Shown: in pieces, positions 16,496 to 25,166 of the stretch
Position numbering within the stretch: the stretch's first letter is position 1
Layout: each line of letters starts with the position of its first letter
From: Stutzerimonas stutzeri
Lineage (GTDB): Bacteria; Pseudomonadota; Gammaproteobacteria; Pseudomonadales; Pseudomonadaceae
Length of the DNA stretch: 64,000 bases
Direction of reading: 5' to 3'
Assembly: GCA_002339675.1 (NCBI GenBank)
Contig: DDKB01000019.1
Location: forward strand, 1 to 64,000
Made by a program: the position numbers and the translations under genes
The notes under the pieces: model-generated
The model's database searches: none
Told to the model about the DNA's origin: nothing
The model's input: the letters and a program-made list of their open reading frames with translations, nothing else

Positions 16496-18631
16496 GTGCG
16501 TGACTCTGATAAACGTTGCCAGCAGTACTACCAAGACCAATTCGCCAAATATTTGCAGTGCCATACCCCTGGCGAAGCACTCAATGAGTGCCTGCACGAT
16601 TTTTTGGATCAGCGACCAAGCGGGAAGTACAGTTCACGTAGCCGTGCAGCTGGCTTGGCGTCCGCACAGTTTTGGTGGGCGTCAGCTACAGTAACCGAGG
16701 CCGACCTGGCCAGTCTGGCACTGGCACGGGTGCTCCACTTTGATGACGTGATCGATATCGATTTGCTGAGTCATCTGGCCACGCACAACGCAGATCAGCT
16801 GCGATGGGCCGTCCGCTATTCAAAGTTGTTTACGCGCAGGGATTCGCCACTCTGGGTCCACTTGCGCAAGAGTTGCGTGGGCCTGCAATGGCAGACGTTC
16901 ATAGATGTCTGTAACCGCCTGATGATGCGGCTTGAGCCATTCGATCAGGCAATCCTGGATGCCGAGAGGCGCCTCAAGTCCCTATCGCTGCTGGAGCTGC
17001 TCTCCTATCTCAGCGTGTTAGCTTATTTCCGTCTGGAAGACGCAGGGGATGATCCTGCCGGAATGGAGTGGGTTGCCTATGAGCGAATCATCCAGCGCAA
17101 GTTGAGAACCGGTACCGAATCGGATTTCCGGCTTTCTACGGATGTGCTTGGCCGATCGCTGAAAAGGCACCTGTCCCCCATGCTCTTTCCACAGCGGGGC
17201 GAGGGTGCGGAATGCGCTGCCAATCTGGATGTCGTCAGCGAGATGGTTGTAGCAGTGCGTGAGCTCATTGAATGTGAACGGTCCATAGACCGGTTCTGCT
17301 TTGACAGTGAATGCGATTACCAGCTCAGGTCAGGGAGCCCGGTCATCGTCAACAGATCGAATGAGGGTGCATTGCGTTGGCAGCGTACCGAACAGAAAAG
17401 CCAGCTGTTGTGGTGCTACTGGATGCGCCGCGCGATTGAGGCCTTTGCCGCTTCTGAACTTGCCGGAAAGCTGATCGGTAGTGCCGACAACCATGAGGCT
17501 AACCAGCTCGCCTACATCAAGACCATACGCAGCCAGCTTTATCTGCAAGAAGTTTTCGGGCTTGGAGAGCGCGTAAGATTGAACAACGGAGCTGAAGTGA
17601 CGTTGTTCCACGCAATATTGGCGAGTGAGCTGACCAGAGCGTTTTTCGAACAAGCCTACCTGCAGCCTTATCAGCGTTACTTGGATGAGTCGGGTGATCC
17701 CGTAGCCGCGCTTGGGCGTTTGGCCTTTGAAGGTCTGCTACAGGGCGAGAATCGCTTTCCCATGACCTGGTCGGAGCAGCCAGAAAAAATTCAGCGGATC
17801 CGCGCATGGACGGTTAGTGATGATTACCCCGATGGGGATCCTGAAGCAGCGAAGGCGATCTTGCAGTTTTGGACCAGTGATCTCCAGACACTATCAGAGC
17901 AAGTGAAGCAAACCCCGAATTTGCCAACGCCAAGGCTATCGGAGAAGCCATTTTACAAAATAGGTCGTTACAGCTTTCAGTTTCCTTGGGTGGCTGGCCG
18001 GCAAAACTCCCTGTCGGCTGCTGTAAACAACCTACGGCGAGTCGAGCAGCGTCGGTCAGAGCTGCGCAGCGAAACAGAAAGGATTGAGCAAGATCTCGCC
18101 CATTCTCTTCGGCAGCGCGGGTTCCACGTCGTGGTGGGCTACGAGCCTCGACGGGTGGACGCGCAGGATGCTGGCGAGATTGATCTGTTAGCGTGCCTGG
18201 ATGGTGTAATTTTTTTGCTTGAGGTGAAGTCAGGATTTATTCGCTCAACCCAACAGGAGGTCTGGTTACACCGCACTAATACGCTACGCAAGGCTGCCAG
18301 GCAGTTAAGACGTAAAAGTGTGGCGGTGCTGCAAGCACTGCAACATGACCTAGGCTTGCGTGCGACGTTGGGGCTAGCTGCGCCCGATCCGCTGCCCACC
18401 TTGCATGGTTGGGTTGTTGATACTTCGGTCGAATTTGATGGCGAGATGGTTGATGGCTTTCGTATCGTTTCACGGGAAGTTATTGAAGTGGCTCTTCGTG
18501 ACGAGCTTCATTACCTGAAGGTGCTAGATAAACAGGGCGCGAATGAGGTGGCTACGCTTTATCCGGAAGGGTTCAGTGCGTCGGCATTTGCACGGATAAT
18601 CGAGCAAAATGAAGTGTGGAAAGAACTTTAG
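16496..18631 (+). CDS. large protein with a C-terminal PD-(D/E)XK nuclease-like domain
   Basis: This 711-residue product starts at GTG 16496 after AGGGA. I do not recognise the N-terminal 540 residues, which look helical. Near the C-terminus GEIDLLACLDGVIFLLEVKSGF (D563, then E576-x-K578) is a clear PD-(D/E)XK core, as in NERD and restriction-type nucleases, preceded by LRQRGFHVVVGYEPR as the usual first helix and strand. A nuclease acting on DNA or RNA is therefore likely. It is followed within 80 bases by a CoiA-like gene and then by BREX, so a defence role is plausible. No helicase or methyltransferase domain is seen in it. Could also be an unrelated island protein. Confidence 0.75.
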   Translation: MRDSDKRCQQYYQDQFAKYLQCHTPGEALNECLHDFLDQRPSGKYSSRSRAAGLASAQFWWASATVTEADLASLALARVLHFDDVIDIDLLSHLATHNADQLRWAVRYSKLFTRRDSPLWVHLRKSCVGLQWQTFIDVCNRLMMRLEPFDQAILDAERRLKSLSLLELLSYLSVLAYFRLEDAGDDPAGMEWVAYERIIQRKLRTGTESDFRLSTDVLGRSLKRHLSPMLFPQRGEGAECAANLDVVSEMVVAVRELIECERSIDRFCFDSECDYQLRSGSPVIVNRSNEGALRWQRTEQKSQLLWCYWMRRAIEAFAASELAGKLIGSADNHEANQLAYIKTIRSQLYLQEVFGLGERVRLNNGAEVTLFHAILASELTRAFFEQAYLQPYQRYLDESGDPVAALGRLAFEGLLQGENRFPMTWSEQPEKIQRIRAWTVSDDYPDGDPEAAKAILQFWTSDLQTLSEQVKQTPNLPTPRLSEKPFYKIGRYSFQFPWVAGRQNSLSAAVNNLRRVEQRRSELRSETERIEQDLAHSLRQRGFHVVVGYEPRRVDAQDAGEIDLLACLDGVIFLLEVKSGFIRSTQQEVWLHRTNTLRKAARQLRRKSVAVLQALQHDLGLRATLGLAAPDPLPTLHGWVVDTSVEFDGEMVDGFRIVSREVIEVALRDELHYLKVLDKQGANEVATLYPEGFSASAFARIIEQNEVWKEL

Positions 18632-18709
18632 ATGCCTGCGTTATGCGGCGGCTTACTTTTTCTGCTTCGGATCTATAATTTCTACTTATATCTTTCATCA
18701 GGTTCATGG

Positions 18710-19720
18710 ATGATAAAATACCGCTACGCATTAAATGAAAATGGCCAGACCATATGTGCGGACGACATCGCTGGAAAGGTCATAAGTGAAAAGTTCACCT
18801 GCCTAGGTTGTGAAAACCCGCTGATCGCAAGGGTTAACGGAGAGAAGGTGCGTCCGCACTTTGCTCATAAAACGCAGGTGGAGTGCAGCGGCGAAACATA
18901 CTTGCATAAGCTCGGCAAAGCGACGTTTGTTGATGTATACACGAGGTGTCTGGAGGCTGGCGAGCCATTTATAATTCAGCTGGCGGCTACGAAGGTATGC
19001 CGCAAATTTCACCCGGCTATTATAACTAATTGTGATCTGGGTTGTGTTGAGAAGGAATATGACCTGACGGAATACTTTCACAACGTTCAAGTTGAAAAGC
19101 GGGATGGTCAATTTGTTCCAGATGTGTTGATTTCTAGCAAATCCAGGCCTTCTGAAAAAATATACATAGAAATAGCTCATACTCATTTTATGTCGGAGCG
19201 AAAAGAAAGCTCTGGAAATCGAGTAATTGAGATACCTATAGAGACAGAAGAAGATATCAATAAAATTAGAAAATCGAGCTTGTCGGCAAGCGACGCCCTG
19301 TTTATTGGTTTTAATCATGCAACAGAAGCTATCACTGACTCCGAGTGCAAATGCGCAGTCAAGAAGTGTTACGCATTTTTTGTGTACGAGAGTGGCAAAG
19401 CCAATCTGGAGTTTAACGAGTTGAGAGCCGTGCATTCAAAAGCGCGTAAATCAGATAGGCTTATCTATAGTAATTTATTTTTCTCCAATGCGGGAGCAAA
19501 GTCTCCTTTTGAAAACCAGACCGAGGGTGGACGTTTATTTATCGAACAGGTTGAGCTCGCGGCAAACCGAAACGTACCAATTAAGAACTGCTATCTCTGC
19601 CGCTATCACGCGGAAAGTTATGATGCCCTAAAGGGCCTTCCGATTTTCTGCAAGACGTTTAAAAAGGCTTGTGGATCTAACGAGGCGGCCAATTGCGAGC
19701 GGTATCGGAACGTTGTTTAG
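18710..19720 (+). CDS. CoiA-like protein
   Basis: The 336-residue product starts MIKYRYALNENGQTICADDI, then FTCLGCENPLIARVNGEKVRPHFAH and a SGETYLHKLGK segment. This is the layout of competence CoiA-like proteins: an N-terminal zinc-finger-like CxxC, the HFAH motif, and a PD-(D/E)XK-like nuclease core (FVPDVLI...IYIEIAHTH, near residues 135-165). CoiA promotes recombination of incoming DNA in Gram-positive competence. Relatives in gamma-proteobacteria mostly occur on islands with unknown roles. A C-terminal set of Cys (CYLCRYH, FCKTFKKACG) could bind metal. ATG 18710 is chosen because the family begins here; upstream frame to 18632 is open. Gene is more AT-rich than its neighbour. Confidence 0.7.
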   Translation: MIKYRYALNENGQTICADDIAGKVISEKFTCLGCENPLIARVNGEKVRPHFAHKTQVECSGETYLHKLGKATFVDVYTRCLEAGEPFIIQLAATKVCRKFHPAIITNCDLGCVEKEYDLTEYFHNVQVEKRDGQFVPDVLISSKSRPSEKIYIEIAHTHFMSERKESSGNRVIEIPIETEEDINKIRKSSLSASDALFIGFNHATEAITDSECKCAVKKCYAFFVYESGKANLEFNELRAVHSKARKSDRLIYSNLFFSNAGAKSPFENQTEGGRLFIEQVELAANRNVPIKNCYLCRYHAESYDALKGLPIFCKTFKKACGSNEAANCERYRNVV

Positions 19721-20124
19721 ATCTTGATAGGCACAGCCTGCACCTGCGCCACAACCTGCGATTCGCTTCCAGCAACCTGGCTGAAAACTTGACCTGTATG
19801 AAAGTACACCATTGGTGTGACCAGTTTGGCGACATATCCTTCGGCATGTCCACTGTATGGGCTGGATAGAGCCACTGGAATGGGTGCCTACTCAAACAGG
19901 ATGGGTTTTGTCACAGCGCAGGGGAAGGGCAATCGAGCGCCTTTCCAACGGCTTGTCGAGGCGCCAGCTCACCACCACAGGCGTCGGCGGCAACACCAAG
20001 CAGCTTGAACGGTTGAAGATGACAATTACTGCCTGATTAGGCAGGATGCAGGCTGATGTCGAAATGATATCAAGCTTGACGATTAACGGATTGAAGCAAG
20101 ACCAACATTGGATAGTCAGAGATA
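19721..20124. other. 404-base gap before BREX, coding-like remnant
   Basis: No complete gene is found. Around 19925-20035 one frame reads LSNGLSRRQLTTTGVGGNTKQLERLKMTITA before a stop, which looks like the C-terminus of a lost gene. The BREX promoter should lie in the last 100 bases, but I found no convincing pair of -35 and -10 boxes. Confidence 0.35.
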
Positions 20125-20982
20125 ATGGCAGCTTTGCAGATCATTCCCTACCTCAACGCCCGCTCAGCGAGTGCTGTGAGCTGGGAACCCACAAGTGATG
20201 CCATGACCAATCAGCAGTCTCTGATCAATTTCGGCTTCAAGTTCGGCAGAAGCGGAGCGCATGACTCCCGCACCATGATGTTGCCGGAGTTGCGCCGGCT
20301 TTTCGCCAGCACGCAGTCCAGCGATAGCCGCCCGCAGTATCGTGAGCAAATCACGGAGTGGAACTGCCTGGACAAGCCCACCAGTCGAGCGCGCAAGCTA
20401 ACGGCTGAGCACCTGGTTGATCTCTATGGCCTGTCGCCCGATATCCCACTGTTTCGCGTTTTTCGCCAGCTTTGGGATGTGCGCGTAGAGGCGCAGCCTT
20501 TGCTCGCGCTCCAACTCGCTGCAGCTCGTGATCCACTGTTCCGCGTGTCTGTTCCGCTGATGTTGGAGCTACAGCCTGGTGAGCCTCTGCGGCGTGAACA
20601 AACTGAGGCGGCATTGGCTGCTCAAGATCCCAATCGATTCAGTCCCGCGTCGCTCAAGTCTTATGCGCAAAACATCAACGGCAGCTGGACTCAAGCCGGG
20701 TTTCTCCGTGGGCGTGTCAAGAAGAGTAGGGCGCAGCCACAGGTAACCGAGGTGAACGTCGCCTATGCCCTGTTTCAGGCCTACCTCAACGGTTTGAGCG
20801 GGCAGCGCCTGTTTTCCAGTGAGTGGTGCAAGCTGCTGGATTGTCGATTTGAACGCCTGACAGAGCTTGCACGTACGGCGTCCTTGCGTGGGCTGATCAC
20901 ATTCAAACAATCGGGTGAAGTCATTGAAATTGGGTTCCTCGACTTCCTCACCGCTACTGAGAAGGCCTGGCTCCATGAGTAG
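20125..20982 (+). CDS. BREX first-gene protein in the BrxA position
   Basis: The product is up to 285 residues. It occupies the place of brxA, overlapping brxB by 8 bases, in a BREX operon. It is longer than the roughly 200-residue DUF1819 BrxA of type 1 BREX and I cannot align it with that family by eye. The C-terminal part (SPASLKSYAQNINGSWTQAGFLRGR to RGLITFKQSGEVIEIGFLDFL) looks like winged-helix DNA-binding segments, which would fit a BrxA-like role. The conserved-looking start INFGFKFGRSGAHDSRTMML suggests that the ATG at 20203 could be the true start. Ribosome binding sites are weak at both. Substitution of BrxA by a divergent protein is inferred. Confidence 0.65.
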   Translation: MAALQIIPYLNARSASAVSWEPTSDAMTNQQSLINFGFKFGRSGAHDSRTMMLPELRRLFASTQSSDSRPQYREQITEWNCLDKPTSRARKLTAEHLVDLYGLSPDIPLFRVFRQLWDVRVEAQPLLALQLAAARDPLFRVSVPLMLELQPGEPLRREQTEAALAAQDPNRFSPASLKSYAQNINGSWTQAGFLRGRVKKSRAQPQVTEVNVAYALFQAYLNGLSGQRLFSSEWCKLLDCRFERLTELARTASLRGLITFKQSGEVIEIGFLDFLTATEKAWLHE

Positions 20983-21520
20983 TCGCCTCAATAAGCTCAT
21001 CAAAAACTACGCTCGCCATATCGGCCTGCCTTGGCAAGCGGGGCTTGCAGATGAGCAGCGCGTTCTATTTGCCGTTTATCACAAGGAAGACGAGCTCAAG
21101 CTGCGTGCGCGAATCGAAGAATTCAAAGTGGCCACGGAAGGCGCAGGCCACCCCTGGCTGGCGCTGGATATCACCAATGCATTTCCCGAGTGGATGGCTG
21201 CAGAAGAGTACCGGGATGCCTATTTCACTGACCCCAGCGATCTGATCGGTAACTACCCCGATTTCATTCAGGACCTTCTAGATCGACTGGAGCAACAGCT
21301 GGGTGACCAAGCTAACGAGAACACCCTCGTAGCGCTGATTGGCAGCGGTGCCTTGTTTGGTTTCGGCTCAGTCGCGGGCTTCGTCAAAGCGCTCTCTGCA
21401 CATGTGCCCGGTAGGCTGCTGGTGCTCTTCCCTGGCGAGTACATCGACAACACCTATCGCTTATTGGACGCCCGTGACGGCTGGGGCTACCACGCTACGC
21501 CGTTGACGGCTGACAACTGA
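20975..21520 (+). CDS. brxB: BREX protein BrxB (DUF1788)
   Basis: The 181-residue product fits DUF1788: a short helical start, then LALDITNAFPEWMAAEEYRDAYFTDPSDL, and TLVALIGSGALFGFGSVAGFVKALSAHVPGRLLVLFPGEY followed by YRLLDARDGWGYHATPL near the end. BrxB is a core BREX component whose action is still unclear. It is thought to act with BrxC, PglX and PglZ. The ATG at 20975 overlaps the preceding stop (ATGAGTAG). brxC begins 22 bases downstream. Confidence 0.88.
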   Translation: MSSRLNKLIKNYARHIGLPWQAGLADEQRVLFAVYHKEDELKLRARIEEFKVATEGAGHPWLALDITNAFPEWMAAEEYRDAYFTDPSDLIGNYPDFIQDLLDRLEQQLGDQANENTLVALIGSGALFGFGSVAGFVKALSAHVPGRLLVLFPGEYIDNTYRLLDARDGWGYHATPLTADN

Positions 21521-21542
21521 CTGTTTTGCTTAAGGGACTGAA

Positions 21543-24500
21543 ATGCTTAACCGCGAAATCTACCTGAACGATCCGCTGGAAAACCGCCTGGCCAACAACG
21601 GTGTTGCCGAAGTGAAGGACGATCTGTCCGAGCAGGCGCTCAACACCCTTCGTTATGAGCTCAAGACTTTCGTCTGTGAAGGTGAGTACCAGGCCGGTAT
21701 GGACAAGATCCTGTCCACCTACCTGCGCAACCTGGGCAGCAATCATGAGCAGCCGGGTGTATGGATCAGCGGCTTCTTCGGTTCGGGTAAGTCGCACATG
21801 GCCAAGATGCTGCGCACCCTGTGGGTCGACCAGGCTTTCCCGGACGGCCTTACCGCGCGCCATATTGCCAACCTGCCGCAGAACGTTGCAGACGCATTCA
21901 AAGAGCTGAGCATTCAGTCGCGTCGCTATGGAGGCCTGCATGCTGCATCCGGCACGCTCGGTGCTGGTGCGAACAACAATGTGCGCCTCGCACTGTTGGG
22001 CATCATCTTCAAGTCGGCGGGCCTGCCGGAGCAGTACCACCAGGCTCGTTTTGTCCTCTGGCTGAAAGAGCAAGGCTACTTCGATGCCGTTAAACAGACA
22101 GTAGAAGATGCCGGCAAACCCTGGGAGCGTGAGCTGAGCAAGCTGTACGTCTCGCCACTAATTGCTAATGCCTTGCTCGCGGCCTACCCAGATATGGCCA
22201 ATGACGCTCAGGGCGTGCATCAACTGCTCAAAGGTCAATTCCCGACAGTCACCGATGTGACCAACGATCAAATGGTTCAGGCCATTGCAGATGCTCTGGA
22301 CCGTGACGGCCAGTTCCCGCTAACTCTGGTCGTGCTCGACGAAGTCCAGCAATACGTGGGTAACGATGTAGACCGTGCACACATGATCCAGGAGGTCGTT
22401 GAGACCTGCTGTAAACACTCTGCTTTCGGTAATCGTCTGTTGTTCATTGCGACCGGCCAGAATGCGCTGTCCGGTATGCCAAATTTGATGCGCCTGATGG
22501 GCCGTTTCCAGATTCCTATCATGCTTAGCGACACCGATGTGGAGTCGGTCATTCGTAAGGTCATTCTGCAGAAGGTCGAGACCGCTCGTGCCGGGCTGCA
22601 GGCGCTTCTGACCAAGCACCTGGGCGAAATTTCTCGTCATCTGCGGGGCACCAAGGTGGAGTATCACCAGGATGACGAGAAGGTCATGCTGGCCGACTAC
22701 CCGCTGTTGCCTGTGCGCCGCCGCTTCTGGGAGAAGGTATTGCGTATTGTCGATACCACCGGCACTGTTTCGCAGCTGCGTAACCAGCTCAAAGTCATCC
22801 ATGAGGCCGCCAAGGCCACGGCCGAAAAAGAGTTGGGCAATATCGTCCCCGGCGACTTTATCTACCAGCAGATCGCGCCCAATCTGTTGCAGACCGGCGT
22901 CATCTCTAAGGAGGACTACGAGCGCATTGCCGAGCTGTCCGCTGGTAATGACGACCAGCAACTGCAGTCGCGTCTGCTCTCGCTGATTCTGCTGATTGGC
23001 AAGCTGCCGACAGACTCAATTTCCGACTGTGGTGTACGCGCCACCGCCGACATGCTGGCTGACCTTCTGGTAGATAACCTCAACCAGGGCAAAGACGAAC
23101 TGCGCGCGCGCATCCCGGTTCAGCTGGAGGCCATGGCTAAGAATGGTCAACTGATGGCCATGGAGACCAGTGCTGGTGTCGAGTACCGTCTGCAAACCCA
23201 AGAAAGCGCCCAGTGGTACGACACTTTCCGCCAGCAGGAAGCCGACCTGCGCGGCAATATGCAACGTGTCGAGAACTTCCGGATCGACCTGCTGCACAAG
23301 CAGATTAAGTCCGAACTGGCCAAGGTTCGTGTCACCCAGGGGGCGTGCAAAGAGAACCGCCAGGTTATCGCCTGCTTCGATGCAGAGGTGCCCAAAGATG
23401 CCAACCAGAAAATCTACCTCTGGGTACAGGACGGCTGGAGCCTGAACGAGTCATCCTTCCTTGCAGAGGCGCGTAAAGCCAACCCGGATCTGCCGACGCT
23501 GTACCTCTACATCCCTGCGCGCAACCGTTCCGAGCTGAACAACGCCATCATCCACCAGGAAGCCGCCGATGCGACCCTGAGCCTGCGCGGCATGCCCAAT
23601 ACCGAGGCGGGCAATGATGCCCGCAAGGCGATGGAGACCCGCCAGCGCGATGCGCAGAAGCAGGTTGACCAGCTCCTTAAGGAAATCCTTTCGGGTGTAC
23701 AGGTACTGCAAGCCGGAGGTGCGGAAGTCGACGGCAACAGTATTGCCGAGCGTATTCAAACCGCTGCTCAAGCTTCTGTAGTGCGTCTCTACCGCGAATT
23801 CGATATGGCCGACAGCCCGCATTGGGCCAAGGTCTACGACCGTGCCCGCAAGGACGGCGGTCAGAACGCACTGGAGGCTGTGGGTTTCAGTGGTGATACC
23901 GAAAAGCATCCAGTATGTGCCTCGCTCCTGCGTTACATCGGCGCCTCCAAGAAAGGCAACGAGATCCGCGATCAGTTTGCTGCAGCCCCCTACGGTTGGC
24001 AGCAGGACACAATTGATGGCGCACTGTTCGCCCTGGTTGCAGCGGGTGTGCTGCGTGCCACCGATGCCAGCGGCAATGCGCTGACGGCGCAAAGCCTGGA
24101 GCGGCAGAAACTCACCCAGAGCACCTTCCGTCCGGAGACTGTGACAATCCGTCCGGTAGATCTGATCAAGATTCGTGGCCTGATCAGCTCGTTGGGTATC
24201 GACTGTCCACCAGGTGAAGAGCAGGCTCGTTTGCCTGCACTGATCAAGCTGGCTCGCGAGCTGCACTATGCGGCAGGCGGTGAGGCGCCGGCGCCTGCGC
24301 GCCCGGACGCCAGCTTGATTGATGAGATCGCCAAGGAAAGTGGCAATACCCAGCTCAAGTTGGTGCTGGATAACAAGGATGCCATCAAGCCGCTGCTTGA
24401 CACCTGGCGCAGCCTGGGCGAGCAGCTGCGTTCTCGCCGCAGTGATTGGGACCTGCTGCAAACTCTACTGCGGCTCAGCAAGGGGCTGGCCTTTGGTGAG

Positions 24501-25007
24501 AAGCTCAGTGGCGAGGTGGATGCCATCAAGAGCAATCGCAGCTTATTGGCCGAGCCCAATCCGCTCGAAAGCCTTATCAGCAACACCGTCAGCCAGCTGC
24601 GTGAGGCAATTAATCACCACTTCCGCGCCTTCCAAACCGAATACCAAAAGCGTCAGGCTGAGCTGTTGGCAGACATTCACTGGCAGCAGCTCTCTGCTGC
24701 CCAGCAGAATGAGCTACTGGCTCGCCGAGGCTTGGTTGAGCCTGAAGCGCTGAGCCTTGGTAGCCGCGAAGAAGTCATCGACAGTCTGGAAACCACCAGC
24801 CTGGAGCAATGGACTGATCGTAAAGACAGCCTGGCTGCCAAGTTTGAAAGCGCCCGCCAGGAAGCGGTCAAACTGCTGCAACCCAAGGTTCAGCATGTCA
24901 GCCTGCCTAAGCGCACCTTCGAAAATGAAGCGCAGCTACGTCAATGGTTGACGGAAATCGAGGCTCAGCTGCTGGCCAAGTTGGCGGAAGGCCCCGTGAT
25001 GGTCTGA
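21543..25007 (+). CDS. brxC: BREX P-loop ATPase BrxC
   Basis: The 1154-residue product is a BrxC/PglY-type large ATPase. Walker A is GFFGSGKS at residues 77-84, and the text around it (WISGFFGSGKSHMAKML) is typical of the family. A Walker B-like LTLVVLDEVQQYV follows near residues 260-270. The rest is long helical and winged-helix-like sequence. BrxC is AAA+-like and needed for BREX methylation and phage exclusion. The start at 21543 follows AAGGGACTGAA. It is the largest gene of the window, and its downstream gap of 159 bases holds a palindromic repeat, so pglX may be translated or transcribed partly separately. Confidence 0.95.
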   Translation: MLNREIYLNDPLENRLANNGVAEVKDDLSEQALNTLRYELKTFVCEGEYQAGMDKILSTYLRNLGSNHEQPGVWISGFFGSGKSHMAKMLRTLWVDQAFPDGLTARHIANLPQNVADAFKELSIQSRRYGGLHAASGTLGAGANNNVRLALLGIIFKSAGLPEQYHQARFVLWLKEQGYFDAVKQTVEDAGKPWERELSKLYVSPLIANALLAAYPDMANDAQGVHQLLKGQFPTVTDVTNDQMVQAIADALDRDGQFPLTLVVLDEVQQYVGNDVDRAHMIQEVVETCCKHSAFGNRLLFIATGQNALSGMPNLMRLMGRFQIPIMLSDTDVESVIRKVILQKVETARAGLQALLTKHLGEISRHLRGTKVEYHQDDEKVMLADYPLLPVRRRFWEKVLRIVDTTGTVSQLRNQLKVIHEAAKATAEKELGNIVPGDFIYQQIAPNLLQTGVISKEDYERIAELSAGNDDQQLQSRLLSLILLIGKLPTDSISDCGVRATADMLADLLVDNLNQGKDELRARIPVQLEAMAKNGQLMAMETSAGVEYRLQTQESAQWYDTFRQQEADLRGNMQRVENFRIDLLHKQIKSELAKVRVTQGACKENRQVIACFDAEVPKDANQKIYLWVQDGWSLNESSFLAEARKANPDLPTLYLYIPARNRSELNNAIIHQEAADATLSLRGMPNTEAGNDARKAMETRQRDAQKQVDQLLKEILSGVQVLQAGGAEVDGNSIAERIQTAAQASVVRLYREFDMADSPHWAKVYDRARKDGGQNALEAVGFSGDTEKHPVCASLLRYIGASKKGNEIRDQFAAAPYGWQQDTIDGALFALVAAGVLRATDASGNALTAQSLERQKLTQSTFRPETVTIRPVDLIKIRGLISSLGIDCPPGEEQARLPALIKLARELHYAAGGEAPAPARPDASLIDEIAKESGNTQLKLVLDNKDAIKPLLDTWRSLGEQLRSRRSDWDLLQTLLRLSKGLAFGEKLSGEVDAIKSNRSLLAEPNPLESLISNTVSQLREAINHHFRAFQTEYQKRQAELLADIHWQQLSAAQQNELLARRGLVEPEALSLGSREEVIDSLETTSLEQWTDRKDSLAAKFESARQEAVKLLQPKVQHVSLPKRTFENEAQLRQWLTEIEAQLLAKLAEGPVMV

Positions 25008-25032
25008 TTCACCCGCGGCATAGTGGCCTGTA

Positions 25033-25066
25033 GGGTGGGTTAGCCGCAGCGCGGCCTAACCCACCC
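25033..25066. repeat. REP-like palindrome between brxC and pglX
   Basis: GGGTGGGTTAG-CCGC-AGC-GCGG-C-CTAACCCACCC is an almost perfect hairpin with an 11-bp outer and 4-bp inner stem. Similar GGGTGGGTTA palindromes are common as dispersed repeats in Pseudomonas genomes. It may stabilise the upstream mRNA or act as a weak terminator within the operon. Confidence 0.7.
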
Positions 25067-25166
25067 AAGCGGTGCCAACAAAGTCGAATAAATGATTACT
25101 TGGCTTGCAGGTTGATAGGACAGGCCGACTGAATACCCCAGCTCTGGCTGTGGCAAGGACGTACCG

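Noticed and set aside
18803..19435. 210-residue minus-strand frame opposite the CoiA-like gene
   Set aside because: CoiA motifs on the plus strand are clear; the frame is a shadow.
23451..24461. 336-residue minus-strand frame inside brxC
   Set aside because: No recognisable domain and lies wholly within brxC.
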